NCBI GenBank assembly: GCA_030429545.1
Contig: JAUIFF010000005.1
Location: 372,001-436,000 of the forward strand
DNA from: Polyangia bacterium
Lineage (GTDB): Bacteria; Myxococcota_A; Polyangia; Nannocystales; Nannocystaceae
Direction of reading: 5' to 3'
Length of the DNA: 64,000 bases
The translations under genes and the position numbers were made by a program. Below the pieces are notes generated by a model, which did not search any database, was not told the origin of the DNA, and saw only the letters and a list, made by a program, of their open reading frames with translations. Positions 18,874-28,190 of this stretch are shown here, piece after piece. Numbering within the stretch: position 1 is the first letter of the stretch; each line of letters starts with the position of its first letter.

Positions 18874-19623
18874 ATGACGACTTCACACATCGGCGAACAC
18901 CCAGGCGAACACCGCAAGCGAGGCGGGGTTGACCGCGAACCTTTGAACGACTCAAACAACGGCCCGGTTCGCCCGCGTGAGCGACTGTCGGCACTCGGAC
19001 CGACGGCCCTGAGTGACGCCGAGCTGCTGGCCGTGATCATTGGCGGCGGGCATGCCGAGGCACGCGCGCGCGAGTTGTTACAGCATCTCGGCGGGCTCGT
19101 TGCCGTTAGTCGGGCAACGGTCCACGAGTTGTGTGCAGTCCATGGGATCGGCCTCGCCTGTGCAACGGCCGTGCGTGCGGCGTTCGAGATTGCCCGCCGG
19201 GTGGAACAGGCTCGGCTCCCGCTCGGCCGCGTGCTCAACAACCCACATGCCGTCAGTCGCTTCGTTCGCGCGAGTTTGCGCGGGGCGACCCAGGAGGTCT
19301 TTTGGGTGATTGGCCTCAATGCCCGTCAACACGTTTGCCGGGTCGCCGAGGTCGGGCGGGGAACCGTCGCCCGCGTTTCGGTCCACCCGCGTGAGGTCTT
19401 TGCGCCACTGCTGCGTTCAGGTGCGCATACATGTATTTTGGCCCACAATCACCCCAGTGGTGTGCTGTCGCCGAGTCGTGAAGATATCGACATGACCCAG
19501 CGTTTGTGTCGGGCCGCCGAGATCCTCGGGATCGTCATCCTCGACCACATCGTGGTCACCGATAGCGACTACTGCTCCATGTCTGAGTCGGGGCTCATGC
19601 CCAGCGTTTTACAGGCGTCCTGA
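18874..19623 (+). CDS. radC: RadC/JAMM-domain protein
   Basis: RadC-family metal-dependent protein; its biochemical role is unresolved despite the DNA-repair name. The N-terminal part has RPRERLSALGPTALSDAELL and a helix-hairpin-helix-like segment. The C-terminal JAMM/MPN domain has the zinc motif HNHPSG near residue 191 with the following Asp (SREDIDMT). ATG at 18874 is used; another in-frame ATG at 18826 would add 16 residues. It is divergent from the thioredoxin/S55 operon (142 bases between) and convergent with the FG-GAP lipoprotein. Confidence 0.9.
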   Translation: MTTSHIGEHPGEHRKRGGVDREPLNDSNNGPVRPRERLSALGPTALSDAELLAVIIGGGHAEARARELLQHLGGLVAVSRATVHELCAVHGIGLACATAVRAAFEIARRVEQARLPLGRVLNNPHAVSRFVRASLRGATQEVFWVIGLNARQHVCRVAEVGRGTVARVSVHPREVFAPLLRSGAHTCILAHNHPSGVLSPSREDIDMTQRLCRAAEILGIVILDHIVVTDSDYCSMSESGLMPSVLQAS

Positions 19624-19660
19624 ATGATCCACGGGCGGGTTAGATGCTGGTACAAACACC

Positions 19661-21196
19661 TCAAAGGGTCGGTACACAGCCGTCCTGGGGGGCAAAAAAC
19701 CGGGTGCCGAGGGTCGAATCTGGAAACTCGCGGACGATTTCTCCGAGGTTAAAGGTGCCGTCGCCGTTGCCGGTAAACAGCTCTGTCTGGCTCGGTGGAT
19801 TGCTCGACCCATCGGCGGTAAATCCGAGCATCAGGTCGAGGTCGCCGTCGTTGTTGTAGTCGTCGACGGCGATAACCGTTGTACTTGCACTGCCAATGTT
19901 CAAAACTTCGGAGCCGTTGTCGGCGGCCCACAGGGTTCCGCCATCGGGGTGGGGCTCGCCGAGGTACAGCCACAAACTGCCGCTGACACCATCGTCCTGG
20001 TCGAGCCCGGCGAAGATATCGGCGTGGCCATCGTTGTTGAAGTCGCCGGTACCGATTGCCCGCGCGGGCGAGGCCATCTGGTCGTTGTTGTGGACGACTG
20101 CCGTGGGTCCCGGGGGCAAAAAGCTGCCGTCACCAACCCCGGGGACCATGGCAATTGGCGAGTTCGCGTTGCCTCCGTTGCTGCTGCGGCTGATCAACAG
20201 GTCGGCAATCCCGTCGCCGTTGCCGTCGAAGCCGTAGCGGGTAAAGGCCAGGCTCCATTGGTCGTTGACCCACGCCGAGACATCGGCGGCGAGCGTGCGG
20301 ACAAACAGGCAATCATCGGGGTTGGCCGTTTCCTCGGTGGCCCCGCAGGTCGCCGTGGCAACATTGCCGGTGTTATGATTTGTGTATATCCAACCAGATT
20401 CGATGTAGTTCGGCTGGTCTTTTTCGAGGGTGACGGTTTCGGGGTAGCCATCGCCGTCGAGATCAATGATCGTACTCGAGAGGATGCCCGAAAACGCCGG
20501 GTCGATTTTTCGCTGGGTAAACGTGTCGATGCCGGTGCGTTCAAACCACCACAACTCGCGCTCGCCAGCAGCTTCGGGGTCGGGATCGCCGATGGCTAAA
20601 AAGTCGAGTTGTCCGTTGTCGTCGAAATCCGAAATTGCACAAAATGTGTAGCGATAGGTCGCGATTTCGCTGCCGCCGTACGGGCTTCCGATCTGGATCG
20701 GCGGCTGGTATTTGCCATCGCCATTGGCGAGCATGAAGTCGATGGTCCCAGTCTCGTTGCGAAACAGCACAAACCGCGGGTAGGGGTCGCGCGGGTAGGG
20801 GTCTTCGGCGTCGAGCAGACCGTCGTTGTCGGTGTCTTGGCGGTACGGGTCGGAGCGCCGGCAGTCGCTGCCATCGACCATTTCTTCGGCGTTGGAGATG
20901 CCGTCTTCGTCGCAGTCATCCGGGTCGAGGCACTCGGGCTCTTCGGTCGTGTCGCTGGTGTCCGTTTGGGTCGGATCGGGATCGCCAGTCGGATCGCCAG
21001 TCGGATCGCTGGTCGTTGTGGTCGGATTTTCGGTTGGATCTTCGGTTGGATTTTCGGTTGAACCTAGGGTCGTCGATTCGCCGTCGGAGGTTTGCGAGTC
21101 GGTCGGTTGACCGCGCCCCGGATCGGAAAAACATCCCGAGGCCAGCATCGCGACGGCGATGACGATGGGGGGGTGAAATCTCTCGCGGCGCATCAT
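19661..21196 (-). CDS. FG-GAP/VCBS-repeat lipoprotein with Thr/Asp/Pro linker
   Basis: 511-residue predicted lipoprotein (lipobox LASGC at about 19-23). Residues 30-90 are a Thr/Asp/Pro/Glu linker. Next comes a calcium-type Asp-rich stretch (DPDDCDEDGISNAEE, DTDNDGLLDAEDPYP) like thrombospondin type-3 repeats. The rest is FG-GAP repeats of an integrin-like propeller (DFDDNGQLDFLAIGD, DLDGDGYPETV, DFNNDGHADIFAG, DYNNDGDLDLMLGF). Likely surface-exposed; ligand unknown. ATG at 21196 or the adjacent ATG at 21193 could be used. Same architecture class as the proteins at 35477 and 38467. Confidence 0.85.
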   Translation of the reverse strand: MMRRERFHPPIVIAVAMLASGCFSDPGRGQPTDSQTSDGESTTLGSTENPTEDPTENPTTTTSDPTGDPTGDPDPTQTDTSDTTEEPECLDPDDCDEDGISNAEEMVDGSDCRRSDPYRQDTDNDGLLDAEDPYPRDPYPRFVLFRNETGTIDFMLANGDGKYQPPIQIGSPYGGSEIATYRYTFCAISDFDDNGQLDFLAIGDPDPEAAGERELWWFERTGIDTFTQRKIDPAFSGILSSTIIDLDGDGYPETVTLEKDQPNYIESGWIYTNHNTGNVATATCGATEETANPDDCLFVRTLAADVSAWVNDQWSLAFTRYGFDGNGDGIADLLISRSSNGGNANSPIAMVPGVGDGSFLPPGPTAVVHNNDQMASPARAIGTGDFNNDGHADIFAGLDQDDGVSGSLWLYLGEPHPDGGTLWAADNGSEVLNIGSASTTVIAVDDYNNDGDLDLMLGFTADGSSNPPSQTELFTGNGDGTFNLGEIVREFPDSTLGTRFFAPQDGCVPTL

Positions 21197-21433
21197 CTAG
21201 GGTCGTCGCCCGCAAGGTAGGGCAATCGGAGCATACCGCAGGTTATGTGGGAGATGCCTGCGGGTTTCGCTTCCCTCTAGGTGACATTGGGCGCGAATTT
21301 GTGGCGATGTTACACCCGCGCCATGTGTGGCGTTGTGATTGTCAGGTACCCGCGGAGCGCTTTACCGCAGACCTGTAGGCGTTGATACTACGGGACGTGC
21401 CGTTCGACTTGACCCCTTGCCCGGAGCGACGAT

Positions 21434-23611
21434 GTGGCTGACGAGTACGGATTGATCGGGACACTGATCGCCGACAAGTATCTGATCGAAGACCAAGTCG
21501 GTGCTGGCGGGTTTGGTGTGGTCTACCGCGCGCGTCACCAGATCTGGGAGCAACCCGTTGCCGTCAAGTGTTTCACCGCGCTATCGAATGCGCCGGTCGC
21601 CATGCGCGAGACCCTGCTCGACGGGTTTGTTCAGGAGGGCAGGCTACTCAGCGCCCTGTCCAGCCGGACAGCTGGAATTGTGCAGGCTCGCGACATCGGC
21701 ACACTCACCACGCCAACCGGTTCGTGGTTGCCATACATGGTGCTCGAGTGGCTCGAGGGTGACTCACTCAATACGTTGGTGCGCCGGGACAGCCAAAAGC
21801 GCGATGTGCTCGAAGTTTTTCGCATTCTCGATGGTGCCGCCCGGGCGCTGGCGTTGGCCCATGCCCACCAGGTGGCCCACCGCGACATCAAGCCCGACAA
21901 CTTCTTTGTCTGCGACCAACAGCTCACCCCGGGTGTCGTCGTCAAGGTCCTCGACTTTGGTATCGCCAAGGTCATGCAGTCCCAGGCCGGCACGGCGATG
22001 GCCTCGACTGGGACTCAGATCTCCTCGTTTACGCCCAACTACGGTGCGCCCGAGCAGTTTGACCGGGTGCACGGGGCGACCGGGCCGTGGACCGACGTGT
22101 TTGGGCTCGCCCTAGTCGTGCTCGAGATGATGTCTGGAGGGACACCTCCGTTGGCTGGCACCGAGTTTTTACAGCTCGCATTTGCCAGCCAAAATACCGA
22201 GCGTCGGCCGACGCCCCGCGAGCTTGGTTTAGAGGTCAGCGATGGGGTCGAAGCGGTATTCGCCAAGGCGTTGGCCGTCAAAGTCGTCGACCGCTTCCCC
22301 AACATCGGTGAGTTTTGGGCGGCACTGGCCGCGGCCCTTGGCATTTCGGATTACCCGCCAATGCCCGTCGCTGACGGCCCGCTCGTGCCGGTTGAAAGCG
22401 GTGGTGGTGCCAAGATTCGCGGCGAATCGAGCGTGGTTGTGCCCGGGCGCGGACCGGTGCCTGCCAACCCGGCAACTGCGACCTTTGGGGTTGCCGGCGG
22501 ACCCGGGCCGGTGCGGACTGGTGGCACCGTGGTGACAGCCGACACCTTGCCGACCGTGCCCGAGGTGATGGACCCGCCCAAGGGGACCGGGGTGTGGCTG
22601 ACCATGGGCGCCCTCGCGGTCGCGGCCGCGATCGGTGGGGTGGTCTATTTTGCCATTCTCGGTTCTGATGTGCATACAAAGAGTTTGCCGAACATCCGCG
22701 TGACCTCCGAGGTCGCCACCGGGAGTCCAGCTGCGCGACCGCAGCCCGAGGAGCCGCCCGCCGAAGTTGCAGCTCCTCCCGCGACCTGTCCCGAGGGGAT
22801 GGTCAAGATCGACGGCGGCAAGTTCTACATGGGTTCCGACGTGCGCAACGAGCCGAGCCTGGCCCTGGCCATGCCGACCCACCAGGTCGAGGTTTCGACG
22901 TTTTGCCTCGACAGGACCGAGGTGACGCTCGGGGCCTATCGCGGCTGTTCCAAGACAGGGGAGTGCAAGCGGGCCTACCGTGAGAGCGCCTGGCCGGCAG
23001 CCGAGGAGACGCCCAAACACCTGGCCGAGGAAACGGCCTACAGCCAGCTTTGCAACGAGAACTTCGACGACCGCGACCAACACCCGGTCAACTGCGTCTC
23101 GTGGGTACAGGCCGAGGCCTATTGTAAGTACAAAGGATTTCGCTTGCCGAGCGAGGCCGAGTGGGAGTTTGCCGCCCGCGGTTCGGACGGCCGCACGTTC
23201 CCCTGGGGAGATGCCCCGGCCGACACCACCCGTGGCAACCTGTGCGGGCACGAGTGCGAGCAGTGGCGGGCCGACAACAAACTCGAAAAAGACACCATGT
23301 TCTACGACGCCCGCGACGAGTTCCCCGGAACTGCGCCGGTCGGCCACTATCCCAAGGGGGCAACCGCCGACGGCGTGATGGACATGGTCGGCAATGTGTT
23401 TGAGTGGACGGCCAGCCCGTTTCGCAAGTACGACGCCGCAAAAGATGAGCAGGACACCTCCAAACACATGATCCGCGGTGGCGGGTTTAACTCGACCAAG
23501 TCGACCCACGCGAACCCTGCCCTGCGGTTTCCCATGGCAAACGATGCGCATACACATGGCATTGGGTTTCGCTGCGCGGCCGACTTTGGCAGCGGAAAGC
23601 AGGGCGAATGA
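21434..23611 (+). CDS. Ser/Thr protein kinase fused to an FGE-sulfatase-like domain
   Basis: 725 aa, GTG start with GGAG seven bases upstream (the overlapping ATG at 21432 is in another frame and soon stops). Residues 10-290 form a Hanks-type kinase: Gly loop GAGGFGVVY, catalytic HRDIKPDN near 149, DFGIAKV near 174. A Pro/Gly-rich juxtamembrane region precedes one transmembrane helix (about 387-410). The extracytoplasmic part (about 450-725) is a formylglycine-generating-enzyme/SUMF1 fold (CPEGMVKIDGGKFYMGSD, LPSEAEWEFAARG, MVGNVFEWT, RGGGFNS). Domain fusions of this kind occur in myxobacteria; the outer domain may be a sensor rather than an enzyme. The HD gene overlaps its end. Confidence 0.9.
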   Translation: MADEYGLIGTLIADKYLIEDQVGAGGFGVVYRARHQIWEQPVAVKCFTALSNAPVAMRETLLDGFVQEGRLLSALSSRTAGIVQARDIGTLTTPTGSWLPYMVLEWLEGDSLNTLVRRDSQKRDVLEVFRILDGAARALALAHAHQVAHRDIKPDNFFVCDQQLTPGVVVKVLDFGIAKVMQSQAGTAMASTGTQISSFTPNYGAPEQFDRVHGATGPWTDVFGLALVVLEMMSGGTPPLAGTEFLQLAFASQNTERRPTPRELGLEVSDGVEAVFAKALAVKVVDRFPNIGEFWAALAAALGISDYPPMPVADGPLVPVESGGGAKIRGESSVVVPGRGPVPANPATATFGVAGGPGPVRTGGTVVTADTLPTVPEVMDPPKGTGVWLTMGALAVAAAIGGVVYFAILGSDVHTKSLPNIRVTSEVATGSPAARPQPEEPPAEVAAPPATCPEGMVKIDGGKFYMGSDVRNEPSLALAMPTHQVEVSTFCLDRTEVTLGAYRGCSKTGECKRAYRESAWPAAEETPKHLAEETAYSQLCNENFDDRDQHPVNCVSWVQAEAYCKYKGFRLPSEAEWEFAARGSDGRTFPWGDAPADTTRGNLCGHECEQWRADNKLEKDTMFYDARDEFPGTAPVGHYPKGATADGVMDMVGNVFEWTASPFRKYDAAKDEQDTSKHMIRGGGFNSTKSTHANPALRFPMANDAHTHGIGFRCAADFGSGKQGE

Positions 23612-24144
23612 GTGGGTTGACCGGCCTCGCTGCCAAGGCCCGGAGCTTTGCGATCGCGGCCCACGGTGCCCAGCGCTACGGCGACAATCCCTATGTGGTG
23701 CATCTCGATGCCGTGGTGGCACTGTTGTGTAGCCATGGTTTTTCCGACGAACAACACCTCGCCGCCGGTTACCTGCACGATGTCCTCGAAGACACTCCGA
23801 CCGAGCGCCAAGCCCTGTTGCCATTTGGTGAGGAGGTGACCGCTGCGGTCGCGTTTTGCAGCGATGAGCCGGGGGACTCTCGCAAAGTTCGCAAGGCAGC
23901 TACCTATGCACGTATGGCCCGTGACGTGCGTTCCCAGGCGTTGTGGGTGCCGCTGGCGATCCGCGTGAAAGTTGCCGATCGGCTGGCCAACGTGATGGCC
24001 AGCGCCGGCGAAAACCCCCTGGTCCCGGCGTCTTCGAGATTGCTCAAGATGTATCGCCGCGAGCACCCAACATTTGTAGGTGCACTCAATGTTCCGGGCG
24101 TGTGCGACGAAATGTGGGATGCCCTCGCCGCTCGCCTGCGCTAA
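23608..24144 (+). CDS. HD-domain hydrolase, MESH1/small-alarmone-hydrolase-like
   Basis: 178-residue cytoplasmic protein whose ATG overlaps the stop of the kinase-FGE gene (ATGA), so the two are translationally coupled. The metal-binding HD set resembles the hydrolase domain of RelA/SpoT and MESH1: AAHGAQRYGDNPYVVH, then YLHDVLEDT, and RVKVADRLANV near the end, with the basic RKVRKAATYARM block between. All three metal-ligand regions look intact. No synthetase, TGS or ACT domain is present. It probably cleaves (p)ppGpp or a related 3'-pyrophosphate, but that is family inference. Confidence 0.8.
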   Translation: MSGLTGLAAKARSFAIAAHGAQRYGDNPYVVHLDAVVALLCSHGFSDEQHLAAGYLHDVLEDTPTERQALLPFGEEVTAAVAFCSDEPGDSRKVRKAATYARMARDVRSQALWVPLAIRVKVADRLANVMASAGENPLVPASSRLLKMYRREHPTFVGALNVPGVCDEMWDALAARLR

Positions 24145-24296
24145 GTTCAAGGTGTCGGTACACTCAGCGGCCCAGGCGACGCGAGGTTCGGTCGCCCTGC
24201 CTGAAACAAAAAAGTAGGTGCACTCAACGTCCCGTAACGCGGTGCGATGCCTCGACGCTCGGCTGCGCGGCCACAGGAAAAATGTGGATACACCGA
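24145..24296. promoter_or_regulatory. Intergenic region with repeated GGTRCACTCA sites
   Basis: Non-coding gap between convergent genes. It holds TGTCGGTACACTCA (24153-24166) and AAGTAGGTGCACTCAACG (24211-24228). A similar TGTAGGTGCACTCAATG lies in the 3' end of the HD gene (24075-24091). The exact reverse complement of the 14-mer at 24153 is at 24976-24989, two bases upstream of the isomerase start. A hairpin GGCGAC/GTCGCC (24176-24197), followed shortly by an A-rich run, could be a terminator. Functional role is a guess. Confidence 0.45.
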
Positions 24297-24974
24297 TTAA
24301 CGCTTGGAGCCTGGACGGACCGCGGCCGGGGCGGTGGTCGACCATTGTTGCAGCAAGGATTGGTCGAGTGGGTCGCAGCCGCGCAGGAAGTCGGGAAGGT
24401 CCTCGCGCATGCTGTCGTCCCCCCAAAAAAGTTCGCCGTCGATCACCACCGTGGGGACACCAAACACCCCGTCGGCGATCGCCGCATCGGTCGCAGCCCG
24501 CAGGCGAGACTTGATCGTCGGGGTGCTGGCCTGGGCTGCGAGCTGGGCCCCATCGAGCCCGGCTTTATCGAGTGCGGCAACCACTGACTCGCGGGTGTGG
24601 ACCCCGTTACCGGTCACCCATGTCGCCTCAAACAGGGCATCGATCGCGCGCCGTTGCTGCTGTGGATCGTCGTCGATCGAGGCCACCCGCAGGGCCAGTA
24701 ATGGGTTGAAAGGGTGCCCGGGAGGAGGCCTGAGAGCAATGCCTAGGCGATGGGCCCGGCGAAACACCTGGCGAAAAACGAATCGGCGTTTGGGCTCGAC
24801 CTCTGCCGGCCCGAGTTGCCCGTAGTGGTTGAGCATGCCGGCAAACAGCACCGGTTGGAGTCGGACCTCAACGTCGTGGGGGCCGAAGATGTCGTGTAGA
24901 CGCCGCCAACCCAAAAACGCGTAGGGAGAGATGAAGTCAAAATAAAACGTGGCTCGGCGGGATGTCACAGCCAT
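24297..24974 (-). CDS. 2-hydroxychromene-2-carboxylate isomerase family (DsbA fold)
   Basis: 225-residue thioredoxin-fold protein of the HCCA isomerase / GST-kappa group. The N-terminal FYFDFISPYAFLGWRRL carries the Ser-Pro active-site turn (no CXXC). The C-terminal GVFGVPTVVIDGELFWGDD is the family cis-Pro and glutathione-contact region. In aromatic degradation these enzymes isomerise chromene carboxylates with glutathione; no such pathway genes are near, so the substrate here is unknown. The ATG at 24974 is directly preceded on its strand by the 14-mer TGTCGGTACACTCA, also found past its 3' end. Confidence 0.85.
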   Translation of the reverse strand: MAVTSRRATFYFDFISPYAFLGWRRLHDIFGPHDVEVRLQPVLFAGMLNHYGQLGPAEVEPKRRFVFRQVFRRAHRLGIALRPPPGHPFNPLLALRVASIDDDPQQQRRAIDALFEATWVTGNGVHTRESVVAALDKAGLDGAQLAAQASTPTIKSRLRAATDAAIADGVFGVPTVVIDGELFWGDDSMREDLPDFLRGCDPLDQSLLQQWSTTAPAAVRPGSKR

Positions 24975-25115
24975 TTGAGTGTACCGACATTTGTCGCCAC
25001 CTCGCAGTTTGGATGGCCAAAGCCCGGCGAAAGTTTCACGACGGGTTCTTTTGCTGAACCATCGGCAGCCGGCCTGTCCTTGCCTTTGCCTGGCGATTGG
25101 GCGATCCTCTCGGCG

Positions 25116-26564
25116 ATGTGTGTCCCCAAGCGATCCTCCCGTCGATGGTCGGGGCTCGTGGTACTGTTCGGTGTGTTGTGTGGGCTAGCGAGCCCAGCAG
25201 TGCCCCAAGCTGTTGCCGCCGATGCCCCAGCGCAGTCGGCTTCGATAGATTTTGAGCGCTACAAACTCGACAACGGATTAGAGGTCATCCTCCACCAAGA
25301 TCGAAGTACGCCCCAGGTTGCGATCAACGTTTGGTACCACGTCGGCAGTGGCGATGAGGTTGTTGGTCGCAGCGGGTTTGCCCACCTGTTTGAGCACATG
25401 ATGTTCCAGGGGGCCAAGCACATCGGCGAGGATGTCCACTTCGACATCCTCAAAGAAATTGGTGGTACAAGTATTAACGGGACGACCAACACCGACCGGA
25501 CCAACTACTTTGAAATTGTGCCGAGCAACCACCTCGAAACCGGGCTGTGGCTAGAGAGCGACCGGATGGGCTACATGCTCGACCTGCTCAACGAGAAGAG
25601 CCTGGCCAACCAGCAGGAGGTTGTTCGCAACGAACGGCGGCAGCGATACGACAACGTGCCCTACGGTAAAGATCGATTTGCCGTGGCGGAAATCCTGTAC
25701 CCCGAGGGGCACCCCTACCGCTACCTTACGATCGGGCGCCACGAGGACTTAGAAGCAGCCAAGCTCGAGGACGTGCGTGCCTTCTTTCAAAAGTGGTACG
25801 TGCCGAGTAACGCCACCTTGACCCTGGCCGGCGACTTTGAGATCGACCAGGCCAAGGCACTTGTGCAGAAATGGTTTGGCAGTTTTCCGGCCTTGCAAAA
25901 GCCCACGCGGACCAAGGTTGAGCCGCCGCCTCTGCAAAAAACTGAACGCCGCGAGCTCAAGGATTCGTTCGCGCGATTGGTGCAAGTACACTATGTCTGG
26001 CATGCGCCGGCCTACCTCGCCGACGGTTCGTTTGAGCTCGATGTCGCCTCCGAGGTGCTCGGTGCCCAGGGGTGGGGGCGGCTGTACCAGCGCCTTGTTG
26101 TCGGTGAAAAGCTCGCGCAACTCGTCTACAGCTACAACCACGGCAAACAGTTCTCGGGCGAGTTTCACATTGTGGCCCGGCTCAAACCCGGTGCCGACCC
26201 AGCCCGTGTCGAGGCGATCATCCAGGAGGAAATCGCCAAAATCTCGACCCAACCGATCACCGAGGCCGAACTCAACCGCGTCAAAATTGGTACCGAGTCG
26301 GGTTTTGTGTGGGGCCTTGAGGAGCTGATGTCGCGGGCCAATCGCCTGCAGAGCTTCAACCACTTTACCGGCGACCCGGGCTACATGAAGACCTACTTGC
26401 AACGGGTGCGGGCGCTCGATGTCAACGCTGTTCTGCGCGAATCGAAGAACTGGCTGGCCAAGCCGCGGGCCGAAGTTATTACCCGACCGGAAAAGCCCAC
26501 GCCACACAAGGGGCGACCCCGCGGTGGGACCCGCAAGGCTCCTGCCGCGAAGGGGGGTAAGTAG
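25116..26564 (+). CDS. M16 zinc peptidase (insulinase/pitrilysin family), active subunit
   Basis: 482-residue exported metallopeptidase. The ATG at 25116 is preferred over an upstream TTG because it starts a good signal peptide (Arg/Lys, then a hydrophobic stretch, then AVAADA). The inverted zinc motif HLFEH is at about residues 90-94, with NERRQRYDNVPYG about 75 residues on supplying the third ligand. The N-terminal M16 and C-terminal M16C domains are both present, and the tail is Lys/Arg/Pro-rich. The second, inactive-type M16 gene follows after 2 bases, as in heterodimeric M16B systems. Confidence 0.9.
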   Translation: MCVPKRSSRRWSGLVVLFGVLCGLASPAVPQAVAADAPAQSASIDFERYKLDNGLEVILHQDRSTPQVAINVWYHVGSGDEVVGRSGFAHLFEHMMFQGAKHIGEDVHFDILKEIGGTSINGTTNTDRTNYFEIVPSNHLETGLWLESDRMGYMLDLLNEKSLANQQEVVRNERRQRYDNVPYGKDRFAVAEILYPEGHPYRYLTIGRHEDLEAAKLEDVRAFFQKWYVPSNATLTLAGDFEIDQAKALVQKWFGSFPALQKPTRTKVEPPPLQKTERRELKDSFARLVQVHYVWHAPAYLADGSFELDVASEVLGAQGWGRLYQRLVVGEKLAQLVYSYNHGKQFSGEFHIVARLKPGADPARVEAIIQEEIAKISTQPITEAELNRVKIGTESGFVWGLEELMSRANRLQSFNHFTGDPGYMKTYLQRVRALDVNAVLRESKNWLAKPRAEVITRPEKPTPHKGRPRGGTRKAPAAKGGK

Positions 26565-26566
26565 TC

Positions 26567-28165
26567 ATGGCAATTTTACATGTGCGTACAATTTCTTGGC
26601 TATGCGCAGGCCTGCTCGGGCTGTCGCTGGTCGCCTGTGACTCCAAAAAAACCGACACCCAGCCGCCGGACATGGTCGGTCCGGCGAAGGCCGATGACCC
26701 AGCCCCACCCGCGGCTGTGACCTGGCCCGACGAGCCGTTTCGTGCCACCCGCCCGACACCCGGCCCGGTCCCCGAAACGCCACAGCCAAAACTCGAGCAA
26801 TTCACCCTCGATAACGGCCTAGAGGTGTACCTCGTCCATCAAGACATCTTGCCGACCGTCACCATCAACATTGCCTTTGAGACTGGCTCGGCCAACGACC
26901 CGGGCAACAAGCAGGGGCGTAGCAGCCTGTGTATCGACCTGTTGAGCGAGGGCACCAAGAATCTCGACAAGGTTGCGTTTGAGACCAAACAGGCTGATCA
27001 CGCGGTTAATATTTATAGCTTCAGCGGCACCGAGTCATCGTCGATCGGTGTATCTGCACTCAAGGCCCAGCTCGACCCGGCCCTCGACCTGCTGGCCGAG
27101 ATGCTGCGCGAGCCGGGTTTGCGGGCCGAGGACCTCGACCGCCTGCGTGAGCGCAACAAGGCCACAGTCTTGCAACAAAAGGGTTCGCCGGGCTCGATTG
27201 CCCGCCGGGTTTTGGGGTCGGTCGTGTGGGGTAAAAAACATCCCTACGGGGGCGTGACCACCGAAAAAACGCTGTCGGCAATCACCCTGGCCGACTGCAA
27301 AAAAGTCGTGAGCAAGTTGCGGCCACGGGGAGCTCGGATGTTTGTCACCGGCCAGGTGACGGCCGCTGAAATCAAGCAAGCTTTCACTTCTAAGTTTGGG
27401 TTTTGGAAGGGCGCCGCCCCCAAAAGCAAGAAGATTGCCAAGGCCAAGCCAGGGGCCGGAACCATCTATTTGGTCCATTCGCCCGGGGCTGCGCAGTCGG
27501 TGATCTCGGTGGCCACGCCCGGTCCCAAGCGCGATGCGGCCGATTATGTGCCGACCGAAATGATGGCCAAAATCCTCGGGGGGTCGTTTTCTTCGCGGAT
27601 CAATATGAACCTGCGCGAGGACAAGGGCTACGCCTACGGCGGTCGCGGGTCGTTTCGTTACTACCGCGGCGGCAGCCACTTCTCAGCCGGGTCGTCGGTA
27701 CGCACCGATGCAACCGGCCCGGCCCTGCGGGAGATCGCCAAGGAGATCGCCGGGATGCGAGACGCTCCGGTGACACCCGAAGAACTCAAACGCGAGCGCG
27801 AGGGGGCACTGCTGGCCCTCCCTGCGAGGTTTTCGACGGCTCGCCGGACATTGGGTTCGTTTTCTAACCTCGTGTTCTACGGGCTCCCGCTCGACTGGTA
27901 CGCGACCTACCAATCGCAACTCGCCAAACTCGACGCCGCGGCGATCCAAAAAGCAGCCACCGATCACTTGCCGCAAACCGGCTATGTGGTGCTCGTGGTT
28001 GGGGATGCCGAGGTTGTCTACGACGACCTCAAAGCGATCGCCGACGAGAAGGTATTTGGCGGTGGTGGGATCAAGGTGCTCGACGCCGACGGCCAGCCGA
28101 CCAAGCTGCCGGAGTTTGCACCCAAGACCGAGGACCAGCCCGTTAAGGGCCAGCCGGCCAAGTAG
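26567..28165 (+). CDS. M16-family lipoprotein, non-catalytic partner
   Basis: 532-residue predicted lipoprotein (lipobox SLVAC). The M16 fold is clear (FTLDNGLEVYLVHQDILPTV), but at the position of HXXEH it reads GRSSLCIDLLSEGTK, so the zinc site is missing. The substrate-binding RY-type region is kept (REDKGYAYGGRGSFRYY, near residues 350-366). Paired active and inactive M16B subunits are well known; this is the likely regulatory or binding half of the protease encoded just upstream. Confidence 0.88.
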   Translation: MAILHVRTISWLCAGLLGLSLVACDSKKTDTQPPDMVGPAKADDPAPPAAVTWPDEPFRATRPTPGPVPETPQPKLEQFTLDNGLEVYLVHQDILPTVTINIAFETGSANDPGNKQGRSSLCIDLLSEGTKNLDKVAFETKQADHAVNIYSFSGTESSSIGVSALKAQLDPALDLLAEMLREPGLRAEDLDRLRERNKATVLQQKGSPGSIARRVLGSVVWGKKHPYGGVTTEKTLSAITLADCKKVVSKLRPRGARMFVTGQVTAAEIKQAFTSKFGFWKGAAPKSKKIAKAKPGAGTIYLVHSPGAAQSVISVATPGPKRDAADYVPTEMMAKILGGSFSSRINMNLREDKGYAYGGRGSFRYYRGGSHFSAGSSVRTDATGPALREIAKEIAGMRDAPVTPEELKREREGALLALPARFSTARRTLGSFSNLVFYGLPLDWYATYQSQLAKLDAAAIQKAATDHLPQTGYVVLVVGDAEVVYDDLKAIADEKVFGGGGIKVLDADGQPTKLPEFAPKTEDQPVKGQPAK

Positions 28166-28190
28166 CAGCTACTTCGTTTGTCGATATACA

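Noticed and set aside
22229..23824. 531-residue minus-strand open frame opposite the kinase-FGE gene
   Set aside because: It is a mirror of a well-defined gene in GC-rich DNA, has no recognisable domain and is Arg/Gly/His-rich in the way shadow frames are.
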